Source: CAWVWD01 sp965662365 (GTDB lineage Bacteria; Bacteroidota; Bacteroidia; Chitinophagales; Saprospiraceae). Taken from it: a stretch of 40,603 nt of DNA. The stretch is from positions 1 to 40,603 of the forward strand of contig CBFIHR010000036.1 of the NCBI GenBank assembly GCA_965662365.1, given 5' to 3'. Every line of letters begins with the position of its first letter. Position 1 is the first letter of the stretch. Position numbers and translations under genes: made by a program. Of this stretch, positions 17,915 through 27,014 are shown in pieces. Under the pieces are notes generated by a model, which was not told the DNA's origin, made no database searches, and saw only the letters and a program-made list of their open reading frames with translations.

Positions 17915-18283
17915 AATTGTATCGTTTTAGTTTTAATTGACTTTGATTTTTTTTGATTTTTTTGATTATAAATTCTAAATCTTACGATGTCAAATTTGGG
18001 GTTTTATTATCAAAAACTCAAATCTTTAGGCTAAGACAAATGACGATTAGTCGAATAAGGAGGCGTGAAAAAATTTATTTTTAATTAAATCTCACTAAAT
18101 GAATGATTTGCAGCTATTTTGAAATGATAAAATATAAATTTATTAAATCAGATTTCTAATAAGGATAAAACACAAAAAATGAAAGGTGAAGCCGAAACTT
18201 CACCTTTCATTTTTTGTGTTTGTAGTTTGTGTACTGCGTTTTTTATGAAATATAAACGGGACTACTGACAAGCGATCAAATAT
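17915..18283. other. intergenic region with 23-bp perfect hairpin (terminator of the regulator gene)
   Basis: Bases 18169-18191 pair perfectly with 18198-18220 around a 6-nt loop (CCGAAA). On the minus strand the hairpin follows the response-regulator stop by ~63 nt and carries A/T runs on both sides, so it is a strong terminator. The rest (17915-18168) is AT-rich upstream sequence of the DUF4199 gene with no coding signal that I can see. Confidence 0.8.
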
Positions 18284-18994
18284 TTACAAAGCCTCATTTG
18301 ATTTTACCAATAACTGAAAGCCATTACCATGAATATTAACGATTTCAATATTTTCATCACCTTTTAAATATTTACGTAATTTCGTTACGAAAACATCCAT
18401 ACTTCTTGCGGTAAAATAATTGTCTTCCCCCCAAATCTGCGTCAAAGCAATCGAGCGAGGCAAGACTTCGTTCATATACAAACAGAACAACCGTAATAGC
18501 TGTGCCTCTTTTGGAGAGAGTTTATCTGTTTTATCACCTAATGTCAAAATTCGAGTTGGATAATCGAAGTGATATGCTCCGATTGTAAACTCTTTTTGAT
18601 CTTCATTTCTACCATCCGAAGGTTGACTGCGTTTTAAAATCGCTTGAATACGATATAACAACTCTTCGGAGCTGAATGGCTTAGTGATGTAATCATCCGC
18701 CCCGATACGAAAACCCCCAATGACATCTTCTTTCATCGATTTAGCCGTCAAAAAAACGATTGGCGTTGTTTTGTCGGTTTCTCTAATTTCTTTTACTAAT
18801 GTAAAACCGTCCTTTTTCGGCATCATTACATCAAAAATACATAGATCATATTTGCCTTGATGAAATGCACGAAAACCCGCCTCTCCATCAGTCGCCAACG
18901 TGATATCGTAATCGTGCATTTCTAAGTAAGAACGCAATACATCACCGAAGTTTTGGTCATCTTCTACTAATAAAATTTTTGCTTGGTTATTCAT
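18284..18994 (-). CDS. OmpR/PhoB-family response regulator
   Basis: The product is 236 aa. The receiver domain spans residues 5-120 with phospho-acceptor Asp55 in LCIFDVMMPKKDG, the acidic pair in LLVEDDQ, Thr83 and Lys105 (DDYITKPFS). Residues ~140-232 are a winged-helix DNA-binding domain (RSIALTQIWGEDNYFTARSM, DVFVTKLRKYLKGD). With the histidine kinase immediately upstream it resembles the RprY/RprX pair of Bacteroides in architecture. It lies 169 nt after the kinase stop on the same strand. Confidence 0.95.
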   Translation of the reverse strand: MNNQAKILLVEDDQNFGDVLRSYLEMHDYDITLATDGEAGFRAFHQGKYDLCIFDVMMPKKDGFTLVKEIRETDKTTPIVFLTAKSMKEDVIGGFRIGADDYITKPFSSEELLYRIQAILKRSQPSDGRNEDQKEFTIGAYHFDYPTRILTLGDKTDKLSPKEAQLLRLFCLYMNEVLPRSIALTQIWGEDNYFTARSMDVFVTKLRKYLKGDENIEIVNIHGNGFQLLVKSNEAL

Positions 18995-19163
18995 TATTTT
19001 GATTTTTTTAGTTGTAAATGTTTGTAAAATTCATGAGTTAATCTTTGGGGACTAACTATTCATCATGTGGTAATAATCAGAAGATAAAATCTCCAATTTG
19101 ATTTCACGAACTCGGCATCAATCAAGCTTTTAGTAAGTGAAATGATGGAATTATTCTAAAACA

Positions 19164-20717
19164 TTACTTAATCTTATGTTTGAAGGTTAATATAAATTTA
19201 CTCCCTTTACCTAACTCCGATTGAACAGTAATATCGCCTTTGTGTTCAGACACAATCGCTTTCACATAACTTAATCCCAAGCCAAATCCTTTGATGTCGT
19301 GACGATTTCCGGTATGAACTCGATAGAATTTATCGAAGATTTTTCGACGTTGTTCTTTTGACATACCTAAGCCATTATCTTTTATCATAACTTGAACGCC
19401 ACCATCAGTATTTCTGGTATGTACTGAGATTGCTGGTTTTTCGGGAGTATATTTATTCGCATTATCCAAAAGGTTGTGAATCACATTAGAAATATGTGTT
19501 TCGTCAGCTTCAATCACAGCGTTTTCAGCCTTTAAATCTTGTAAGATTTGGCCATCTTTTCGCTCAACTTGTAAGCTAATATTGTCCACTGCTCTCGAAA
19601 TAATCTCATGAATATTAATTGGTTTAATCATTAAATTCACTTCCTTTCTATCCAACAAAGCCATCGACAAGACTTTTTCGACCTGCTTATTCATCCGTTT
19701 ATTTTCAGCTTTGATAATATTCGCAAAACGTTGAACTTTCTCAGGCTTATGTAATATCATCGGATTTCCGATAGAATCCGCTGCCAACGAAATAGTTGCA
19801 ATCGGTGTTTTGAACTCGTGTGTCATATTATTAATAAAATCATTTTTAATTTCTGACAATTTCTTTTGCTCCAAAATCACCTGAATCGTATAAGCAAAAC
19901 AGAATAAAATCACACCTGAAAACAAAATCGAACCCAACAAAGTCGGTAAAACCGAACGCCACATATAACCGACTTGCCCAGGAAAATGAACAACTAAATA
20001 CCCCGGCACATCAATATCACTCGGAAACAACCGAACCTTATATCGAGAAACCGTCAAGTCTTGTAAACTCGCTTTTAGCACTTTTTTGTTTTGTGCCTCT
20101 TCTTCATTTTTTAGGTGAGAATCCGTTAGTACGAAACTCTTTTTTCGGTCAGAATAAATACCATAAGTATAATCAATATCTATCCCTTCATTTCTTAACT
20201 CATCTGCTAACAATTGATTAAAATCACTAACGTCAATACGTTGCATAATCGGCTTATTACAAGTCGAACGCTGTGCAAAGGCCTTCGTAAAATGACGATA
20301 ATAAATATCTAAATGCGTATCAATTCTACTATTCTGGCAAGCAATACACTGGCAGTCTTCGCCGTGATTCTGGAAAAAGTCATCTGACTCAAAAACCATC
20401 AAACTATCCACAGGCATTTCTTGTACAAAAGAAAACTCGACCGAAGACTGATTGCGTCGAGCATTATCCAATATTTCTGCCTTTTCGTTCTCTGTAATAC
20501 CGCCAAAACTCGGTGGTAAAAAGTCAGAAGTCGTCGCATAAACTTCTGCTAACTCCAGTTTGGACACTACCGCATTAAGCGACATGAACACGTTTTTATT
20601 AAACTGTTCCTCACTTAATTTTATAGATTGATTGATCCAGTAAGCCTGCATCACGATTACACCTAATAATGCAACGCTCATCAATCCGATAATCCACCAA
20701 AGTGCATTTTTCTTCAT
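19164..20717 (-). CDS. membrane sensor histidine kinase, RprX-like
   Basis: The product is 517 aa. A transmembrane helix (~8-27) is followed by a ~225-residue periplasmic sensor region, a second helix (~257-280), then the dimerisation domain with phospho-acceptor His300 in NNMTHEFKTPIATIS. The ATPase boxes are HNLLDNANKYTPE (N), DNGLGMS (G1) and GFGLGLSYVKAIV (G2). The sensor region contains an unusual GEDCQCIACQN cluster (Cys122, Cys124, Cys127). It should phosphorylate the regulator encoded next. The signal is unknown; metal or redox sensing is only a guess from the cysteines. Confidence 0.94.
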   Translation of the reverse strand: MKKNALWWIIGLMSVALLGVIVMQAYWINQSIKLSEEQFNKNVFMSLNAVVSKLELAEVYATTSDFLPPSFGGITENEKAEILDNARRNQSSVEFSFVQEMPVDSLMVFESDDFFQNHGEDCQCIACQNSRIDTHLDIYYRHFTKAFAQRSTCNKPIMQRIDVSDFNQLLADELRNEGIDIDYTYGIYSDRKKSFVLTDSHLKNEEEAQNKKVLKASLQDLTVSRYKVRLFPSDIDVPGYLVVHFPGQVGYMWRSVLPTLLGSILFSGVILFCFAYTIQVILEQKKLSEIKNDFINNMTHEFKTPIATISLAADSIGNPMILHKPEKVQRFANIIKAENKRMNKQVEKVLSMALLDRKEVNLMIKPINIHEIISRAVDNISLQVERKDGQILQDLKAENAVIEADETHISNVIHNLLDNANKYTPEKPAISVHTRNTDGGVQVMIKDNGLGMSKEQRRKIFDKFYRVHTGNRHDIKGFGLGLSYVKAIVSEHKGDITVQSELGKGSKFILTFKHKIK

Positions 20718-21096
20718 TTATATAAATTCGGTGTGTTTTTTAAATAGTTATGAGAATCGTTCATCCATCAACTCTACTCTGAAACCTTTCAGTATCAACA
20801 AATTAAATACAAAAAAGATTATTATGAAACATACAAATTTATTAAGAAAGCATACGTATCATTATCTTTGTTAATGGTTTAACTTTTCATTAACTGGCCA
20901 TCAGGAATCAGTTCTTGAAGCTGACATTCCTCAACTGCCCAATAATGCCGAGATTTCTATAGCCCAAAATGTTAAAAAATGGAAAGCAATTATTAAATAA
21001 TAACTCAAATAATTGTTGAAAACGATAAAAAAACGGCTGTTTAAATAACCGTACAAGGTTTTATTAAATATTTGTTTTGGAGCTAAAACGTTAGCA
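20718..21096. other. intergenic region with a possible coding remnant
   Basis: The kinase promoter should lie in its left part. On the plus strand, codons from 20875 to a TAA at 20998-21000 read as 41 residues of protein-like composition (ending AEISIAQNVKKWKAIIK) without a start codon. A weak inverted repeat (ACGG..CCGT) lies near 21030-21050. I see nothing else. Confidence 0.35.
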
Positions 21097-21732
21097 TTAT
21101 TTTACTTCTTTATTAATTATTTTGCTGTTCAAAAATGCCAAATAATCTTTGATGGCAAATTTAGTCTCATCCAGTACGGCTTCATAATTATCTACCGAAC
21201 TTGACTTTTCCATATATCGGGTCAAATCATTCGCAATAAAAATATAAGCACTTTTTAGTTCCTCAACAGCCTGTTGTGTATGCCCTAAATTGGGTTTCGC
21301 TAATTGCGTTTTTGCTGCTTCAAATTGCTTCGGTACATTGGTTAGCCAAACCATGATTTTACCTAAATTTTCTTCGTTTAGGTTAGCCTTTATCGCCTGA
21401 AAGGGCAAATAAATATCCGGTTGTCGTGTTTGGATTTTTTCGATATTAAATAATGTCAACTGCTCTGTTATTTGTCGATTATACATCGAGTCTTCCAATA
21501 TAAGTTTATCTTGATATTTACTTAACGCTGTAATCATATTATTAAAATAGGTAGTATCATAAATCATTAAAGTATCCGATTTTGTAAAATTATTAAAGGA
21601 CGGATAAGTCAAATACGACTCTATTTCTGATTTTATATTTTCATACGCATACGGTTCTTGTGACTGACAACTCACCAAAAAAACGATAATCAACGCTAAT
21701 ATTCTGGACATGGATTTTATTAACATAGCCAA
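21097..21732 (-). CDS. hypothetical lipoprotein
   Basis: The product is 211 aa with a lipoprotein signal (ILALIIVFLVSCQSQ, Cys22 from the first ATG). A start at the third in-frame ATG (21711) is also possible and gives a shorter signal. The mature part is mainly helical and charged, with heptad-like stretches (YFNNMITALSKYQDKLI; HTQQAVEELKSAYIFIANDL), suggesting a helical bundle. I recognise no family. It is probably a periplasmic or inner-face outer-membrane lipoprotein. It is flanked by long intergenic regions and so likely monocistronic. Confidence 0.7.
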   Translation of the reverse strand: MAMLIKSMSRILALIIVFLVSCQSQEPYAYENIKSEIESYLTYPSFNNFTKSDTLMIYDTTYFNNMITALSKYQDKLILEDSMYNRQITEQLTLFNIEKIQTRQPDIYLPFQAIKANLNEENLGKIMVWLTNVPKQFEAAKTQLAKPNLGHTQQAVEELKSAYIFIANDLTRYMEKSSSVDNYEAVLDETKFAIKDYLAFLNSKIINKEVK

Positions 21733-21847
21733 TAATTAAATAAAACAATCAAACTTTATAATGTGAGCGGAATACAATTTTGCTCAAAATAACTTGCGAA
21801 ACAACAATATAACGACAATAAAACACCTAAAAACTCCCAAATACATC

Positions 21848-21881
21848 AAAATGTTACATACAGATAAGAAAATGTTACATA
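21848..21881. promoter_or_regulatory. 13-bp direct repeat with 21-bp period (operator-like)
   Basis: AAAATGTTACATA occurs at 21848-21860 and 21869-21881, exactly 21 bp apart start to start, about two helical turns. It lies in the 439-bp region between the lipoprotein gene and the UbiB-family gene, 116 nt upstream of the lipoprotein start on the minus strand. It looks like a tandem activator or response-regulator site. Confidence 0.5.
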
Positions 21882-22007
21882 AGGGAAAGTCTTTTTTAGC
21901 ATTATCCATGATATTTGCGATAATTTAGAAACAAATCACAACAACTATAATATAGTAGATTCTCAGTTTAAATGTAAAGAAATTAAATCGTTAGGTTCAC
22001 TTTTCAT

Positions 22008-22039
22008 AATCCTCGGACATCAAGTCCGAGGATTTTTTT
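22008..22039 (+). terminator. orphan plus-strand intrinsic terminator
   Basis: AATCCTCGGAC (22008-22018) pairs perfectly with 22024-22034 around a 5-nt loop and is followed by a T-run on the plus strand only. Both flanking genes are on the minus strand, so no annotated transcript uses it. It may end a small RNA starting somewhere in 21885-21960. Confidence 0.75.
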
Positions 22040-22171
22040 ATTTATCCATTTTTGTATTAAAATAAGATATCGCTTCGATTAATATATTTGTTAGTTCGTT
22101 TTTACCGGTCGTCAAATATTGTGTTAAGATGATAGAGTTGTGAGGTTGACAGCCTGCCCAACAACTCATAA

Positions 22172-23839
22172 CTAAAACGCCTGCTTAATCTTCTTCCCTT
22201 GCTGAAAAGACCGAATCAATAAAATCAAACATAAGACGGCAGCGACTAATCCATATTGGGCGAAAGCCAAATTATTAGCATTATAAAATAAATATGCAAA
22301 AGTCGAAGCGGTGATTGTCAGCAGCGTAAACATCACTTGCTGTCCCAGATGATATAAGAGTTTTGCTCCTTGATTGATGCCGTTAATTTCAACTTTGAGT
22401 TCGCCTTTATCAATAGTTTTAAGTGTTTTTCGTAGGTCATCTGGCAATGCCAATAAACTCGATAAAGTTCGCTGTACCAAATCACTGACGAACTTCACCC
22501 AGTCTTCTTTTTCGCCCAGCACAAACTTTTGAATATATGGTCGAACCGTATCCAACGGGTTCATCGTTTCGTCTAAAGTATTACAAATTCCTAACAACAA
22601 AGTCGCCATTCGATTCAATAAAACATAATCTTTGGGAACTTGAAGCGTATTCGCAAGACCTCGAAGACCGATTTCGTTTTGCACCTTAAATAAGGAAGAA
22701 TCCAGCGGATTGACTTTTAGATTTTGAAAATTTAATCCTTGTATATCTATTTCATTTTGTAAAAAGTAACGAAACGTATCGATCAACTTTTCGGCAATCG
22801 CCTCGGCTTCTTTACCTTCTGCAATAAATCCTAAATCCGATAGGATTCGAATAATTGTCTCCGAATCATTTTTGACCGCCGCCTCGATTAATAACGGAAT
22901 TCCTTGCTGCATTTTTGGATCAAGTGTAGCGACCGCACCGAAATCTAACAAGACAATCGTTCCATCTTCTTGCACCAAAATATTACCAGGATGTGGATCA
23001 GCATGATAAAAGCCATCTTGAAAAACCATTTGGCAATAAGCCGCCACTAATTTATTGGCTAATTCTCGTTTATCAATTTGCCATTCGTCAAGCTGCTTAA
23101 CATTATTGATTTTCACGCCATCGCAAAATCCTGAAACCAAAATCCGTTTTGTCGAATATTCGGCATATAATTTTGGTGTAATAATACCTTCGATGTCTTT
23201 GATATTTTCACCAATAACAAGCATAGACTTTGCCTCTTGCTCAAAATCCAGCTCTTCTTCAATCATTTTGCGAACCTGCGTATAAACGTATTCAATCCCC
23301 TTTATATCAAAGAAATAACCGACTAATTGCGTCAAGCGACGAATAATATCCAAGTCAATTGTAGCCGTTTTTTCAATGTTAGCATGTTGTACTTTAACGA
23401 TGACTGAATCCCCGTTTTTGAGCGTTGCCTTATGAGCCTGACCAATTGAAGCTGCTGCGATCGGGGTTTCTTCAATGGTATCAAAAACTTCGGCAATCGG
23501 TCGTTGTAGTTCGGTTTCTATCCGTTTTTTTGCTTCTGCAAATGATCGAGGCGGCAGCTGATCTTGAAGTGCTTCTAAAGGTTCATGAAAAGCTTCTGGC
23601 AAAAAACTGGTCATAATTGATAGTAGCTGCCCAACTTTAATGAATAGACCTTGAAGCTCCAAAATCACCTCTTTAATATAATGTGCATTCTTAACATGAA
23701 CCGCCATAATCCGCTTGCTGTAATATTTTCGCCCAAATATTTTTTCGCCCAAAAATAACCTGACATAACGCATAGTCACGACAAAAGCTGTCCAATAAGC
23801 TTTGCGAGAACGCCAACCTCGATTGTAAAAACGATTCAT
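22172..23839 (-). CDS. ABC1/AarF/UbiB-family atypical kinase
   Basis: The product is 555 aa. The family's KxGQ motif is present (FIKVGQLLS, residues 68-71), then the Ala-rich loop AAASIGQAHKA (128-138), Lys149 in VIVKVQHA, the catalytic HADPHPGN (279-286) and DFG (299-301). Two C-terminal hydrophobic segments (~490-545) anchor it in the membrane. UbiB/ABC1 proteins are ATPases/kinases supporting isoprenoid quinone homeostasis. Bacteroidota make menaquinone, so a role in quinone or membrane lipid handling is likely but not shown. The gene stands alone. Confidence 0.93.
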   Translation of the reverse strand: MNRFYNRGWRSRKAYWTAFVVTMRYVRLFLGEKIFGRKYYSKRIMAVHVKNAHYIKEVILELQGLFIKVGQLLSIMTSFLPEAFHEPLEALQDQLPPRSFAEAKKRIETELQRPIAEVFDTIEETPIAAASIGQAHKATLKNGDSVIVKVQHANIEKTATIDLDIIRRLTQLVGYFFDIKGIEYVYTQVRKMIEEELDFEQEAKSMLVIGENIKDIEGIITPKLYAEYSTKRILVSGFCDGVKINNVKQLDEWQIDKRELANKLVAAYCQMVFQDGFYHADPHPGNILVQEDGTIVLLDFGAVATLDPKMQQGIPLLIEAAVKNDSETIIRILSDLGFIAEGKEAEAIAEKLIDTFRYFLQNEIDIQGLNFQNLKVNPLDSSLFKVQNEIGLRGLANTLQVPKDYVLLNRMATLLLGICNTLDETMNPLDTVRPYIQKFVLGEKEDWVKFVSDLVQRTLSSLLALPDDLRKTLKTIDKGELKVEINGINQGAKLLYHLGQQVMFTLLTITASTFAYLFYNANNLAFAQYGLVAAVLCLILLIRSFQQGKKIKQAF

Positions 23840-24148
23840 TATGTTAATAAATTAATTAATGATTAAATATTGTAGCAAAGTTAGTCAACAGACTTTTAAT
23901 AAGTGTTTGATGCCGGTTATTCTACAATTAGAATAAAGATATTCAATCGTTTTTAATAAAGATTTAACGTTATAGCCCCAAAAGTTCGGGAGATTGAAAT
24001 GAAGACAGAGATAGAGTTTTAAGTGCTGTACAGTCATAAGATCATACAACTTCTATTAATAACTTATCATTTAAAATTTTAATAATCAATAATTTATATA
24101 AATAATTAAATGATATTTATAATAAAAAATCGGAATTTTGACTTAAAC
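23840..24148. other. intergenic region, AT-rich, with a 10-bp inverted repeat
   Basis: TATCATTTAA (24065-24074) and TTAAATGATA (24106-24115) are inverted copies, 34 nt beyond the cdsA stop on the minus strand; they may serve as a weak terminator. Around 23973-23990 a GCCCCAAAAGTTCGGG stretch looks like a decayed copy of the CCCGA hairpin element. I see no gene. Confidence 0.4.
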
Positions 24149-25000
24149 TCATACCAACAAAAATAAATAAGCTGCAAGAAAAGGAACAGGAAAGAAAACA
24201 CTATCAAATCGATCTAAAAATCCACCATGACCGGGTAATAAATGCCCCGAATCTTTCACGCCATAACTACGCTTTACCATCGACTCTACCAAATCGCCAA
24301 TTGTACCAAAAATTAAGGCAATCACAGCGATTGCAGTCCAATCATTAATAGATAATTGATTCGTTAAATCAAAACTAAAATTATCCGATAAAAATCGAAT
24401 AATTGTTGGCAATAAGAAAAATAAAATTATCAGTAAACCAACGCCGCCACCGATACCTTCCCACGTTTTTTTAGGTGAAATACGTGGGAATAATGGTGTT
24501 TTTCCAATCTGCGAACCGACTAAATAGGCTGCAACATCAAAAGCAGCAACAAATGCCCAAAGCCCTAAAATCGGTGCATTACCAAACTGAAAATGTATCG
24601 GAACGAACAACGAAAAAGGCACACCAACGTAGATAAATCCCATAAAAACATAACCTATATTAATGATCGGCTCATCTGCATTTAAGAATAGTTCAACGAT
24701 TATTATTAAAGATAAAATCGGTAAAAAGACAAATCCAATTTGTCTAAGTCCAAAAAACGACGGATGCAAATAATGCCCCGCCCAAAGTAGAAATGGCGAA
24801 ATACCAATGACGACACCAATAATTCTACGAAGCAAATTAGCTTTTGAATCTTTCATAATAATGGTGTAAAACTCCCAGAGTGCCAATATACTCACGACTC
24901 CGAAAAAGCCTAAAAAGGTGTAGTGATTCCCTGTTAAGCAAGCGATAGCAACAATTAAAAGCGTAATGGCTGTAACAGCCCTTTGTACTAAATCACTCAT
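24149..25000 (-). CDS. cdsA: phosphatidate cytidylyltransferase (CDP-diglyceride synthase)
   Basis: The product is 283 aa with eight or so hydrophobic segments. The C-terminal signature is complete: GDLVESMVKRSYGVKDSGHL followed by LPGHGGFLDRFDS. The cytoplasmic SPKKTWEG motif is also present. The enzyme makes CDP-diacylglycerol from phosphatidate and CTP in the inner membrane, the entry to phospholipid synthesis. The start overlaps the stop of the upstream CPBP gene as ATGAGTGA, so the two are translationally coupled. Confidence 0.96.
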   Translation of the reverse strand: MSDLVQRAVTAITLLIVAIACLTGNHYTFLGFFGVVSILALWEFYTIIMKDSKANLLRRIIGVVIGISPFLLWAGHYLHPSFFGLRQIGFVFLPILSLIIIVELFLNADEPIINIGYVFMGFIYVGVPFSLFVPIHFQFGNAPILGLWAFVAAFDVAAYLVGSQIGKTPLFPRISPKKTWEGIGGGVGLLIILFFLLPTIIRFLSDNFSFDLTNQLSINDWTAIAVIALIFGTIGDLVESMVKRSYGVKDSGHLLPGHGGFLDRFDSVFFPVPFLAAYLFLLV

Positions 25001-25919
25001 CTATGGTTTGATTTTCGTTTGTTTTGTTAGGTGGTTTTTCTAAATTGAATTTTCTAAATAAATTGCCTAATCCTAAGATAATCATCAAAGATACGACAGC
25101 CGGAATAATCATTTTACTCACATCGACCTCAGCCGTTTCGACCTGCAATTCTGTACTATATTTAAGAACAACTTGACTGCCATTAAATACAAAATGTGCA
25201 AAAATCGGTATCCAAAGATTACGTGACCAAAGCAAGAAATAACCGAGCATCGCTCCCAATAACATTCGAGGAATAAACCCCTGCATTTGGCCATGAATCG
25301 CACTAAACAGAATCGCTGTTACCCAAACCGCAGCATGACTATTTTGAAATAATCGCTCGAACATCGGCTGCAAAATCCCACGGAACAACAACTCTTCGCC
25401 AATCGCTGCAACTGCTCCGACCGCAATCAAAGTCAAGACCAACTCATACGGACTGTTCATGACTAAAAGATTTTCAGCCATTTCGTTTGCCATTTTTTCC
25501 ATTTCCATCATCGTATCAGAAATAGGAATCTGCTGATTGAGCCACATCGTGAACATCACAAAAGGAAAAGCCGCCAGAATAATGATACCACTATATAGTA
25601 TATTTTTCGGGTGAGGTATTCGGTTGAGTTGTAAGCCCGACAAGGCGTTCTCTCGATTCCGCCATATTGCGTAAGCTATACACGGCAAAGCGAAAGTGAA
25701 AGAATGACTTAGTATCAAGTAGTATCGAACCGTATTTCGAGCGGTAGGCTCACTGTTTTTTGATAACGCTTTCGCAAAATTAGAAAAGCTATCAACCCCC
25801 AGCACCTGTCCTAACAGCATCGCTACTGCTGTCCCGATAAGGGCAAACACAAAACAAAAAACCAAAAAAATCAAAAACTCCTTGATGAACGCTTCAATAT
25901 TTCTTTTTTGATTGACCAC
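24993..25919 (-). CDS. CPBP-family intramembrane metalloprotease
   Basis: The product is 308 aa and starts with GTG; the codon just before it is an in-frame TAA, so no longer form is possible. It has about eight membrane segments. The CPBP (Abi/Rce1) motifs are present: EELLFRG (Glu175, Glu176, Arg180), FSAIHGQ (His209) and FAHFVFNGSQ (His242, Asn246). The family includes prenyl-protein proteases and bacteriocin-immunity-like proteins; the substrate here is unknown. It overlaps cdsA by 8 nt. A 13-bp inverted repeat lies just before its start. Confidence 0.9.
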   Translation of the reverse strand: MVNQKRNIEAFIKEFLIFLVFCFVFALIGTAVAMLLGQVLGVDSFSNFAKALSKNSEPTARNTVRYYLILSHSFTFALPCIAYAIWRNRENALSGLQLNRIPHPKNILYSGIIILAAFPFVMFTMWLNQQIPISDTMMEMEKMANEMAENLLVMNSPYELVLTLIAVGAVAAIGEELLFRGILQPMFERLFQNSHAAVWVTAILFSAIHGQMQGFIPRMLLGAMLGYFLLWSRNLWIPIFAHFVFNGSQVVLKYSTELQVETAEVDVSKMIIPAVVSLMIILGLGNLFRKFNLEKPPNKTNENQTIDE

Positions 25920-25935
25920 TTAATTAAGTAATGCA

Positions 25936-25981
25936 TACTTGCGAATAAACAGCCCACAAAATGACTACTTATTCGCAAGTA
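25936..25981. promoter_or_regulatory. 13-bp inverted repeat upstream of the CPBP gene
   Basis: TACTTGCGAATAA (25936-25948) is repeated in inverted form at 25969-25981 with a 20-nt spacer. It starts 17 nt upstream of the GTG start of the CPBP-cdsA unit. No U-run follows on the minus strand, which favours an operator or leader hairpin over a terminator. Confidence 0.45.
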
Positions 25982-26129
25982 CTTTATTTAGAACTACAAT
26001 TTTAGTGAAAATCAAGTACTTAAAAGTATTTGTAGCATTTTTTAGATAAAATATGAATAAAATTTGATTATTAAACCGTCTGTCATATGCTACAACATAA
26101 AGACCTCAATAATTTTAGAATTACTTTTT

Positions 26130-27014
26130 TCACTTAGCATTAATCACATCATGTAAATACGCTAAAGTTTCCTTTGGGTTAGTGTTGTGAGGAACGTGTG
26201 CCGCTTTTGGAAATATTTTGAAATCATAACTGGGTAATAATTTTAATAACTCTTGCGCATAATCCATCGGAAAAAGACCGTCTTTCTCGCCCCAAAGTAC
26301 ATGAGATTTGATTTTTAAATCTTTCAGTTTTTGATTTAAAAAATAGTCTGAACTCGATAAAGCATCTTCCAGAAGATTTTCAAAATCTATCGTCGTTTCT
26401 TTGACCAAAGCGTCTAAAAAGAAAGTTGGAAGATTCAACTTCGGATTGACAATTGCACGGATTTTGCGTAAAGCGTTTTTTCGATCCTTTGGTAATAATA
26501 AGTTTCGATCCACTTCCCACTCCAAACCCGCACTATTGATGACAATCAGCTTTTTGACCCGTTCGGGATATTCTAATGCAAACTGAAAAACAATCGCTCC
26601 TCCCATTGAATTACCGATAAGTATTGCGGGTTCATCTTCTGTTTTGGCTAACAAAAATTCTAAAATACTCTCTCCCAATTCTTCTAAGTTACGAGAGGCT
26701 GTCCATGGACTTTTGCCGTGGCCAGGCAAATCAGGAATCGTGACACGAAAATCTTTTTTCAACTTTGGTGCAATCGTACTCCAGTTGCCGGCATGAACCA
26801 TAAAACCATGTACCAAAATCATATTTTGTCCTTCACCACCAACAAAATAGCCAATTTTTTCGTGTTGCGAATCAAACCATTTGTAATCATAGCCCGATAT
26901 CGCAATTATCCCTCGATGAATCCGTTGAAAAAATGCGACAGGTTTCCAAAAAAAGTAAACAACAACCAGTATGAAAAGAAATACGAGAAAGCCTAAAAAA
27001 AACCAGTATATCAT
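26130..27014 (-). CDS. membrane-anchored alpha/beta hydrolase
   Basis: The product is 294 aa. The N-terminal helix (~3-22) should anchor it in the inner membrane. The alpha/beta hydrolase fold shows the oxyanion motif LVHGFMVHAGNW (68-78), DLPGHGKSPW, and a complete triad: Ser136 in IGNSMGGA, Asp245 in WGEKDGLF, His273 in KAAHVPHN. It is similar in layout to esterase/lipase and MhpC-type hydrolases; the substrate cannot be deduced. It is divergent from the trehalose synthase fusion gene. Confidence 0.9.
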   Translation of the reverse strand: MIYWFFLGFLVFLFILVVVYFFWKPVAFFQRIHRGIIAISGYDYKWFDSQHEKIGYFVGGEGQNMILVHGFMVHAGNWSTIAPKLKKDFRVTIPDLPGHGKSPWTASRNLEELGESILEFLLAKTEDEPAILIGNSMGGAIVFQFALEYPERVKKLIVINSAGLEWEVDRNLLLPKDRKNALRKIRAIVNPKLNLPTFFLDALVKETTIDFENLLEDALSSSDYFLNQKLKDLKIKSHVLWGEKDGLFPMDYAQELLKLLPSYDFKIFPKAAHVPHNTNPKETLAYLHDVINAK

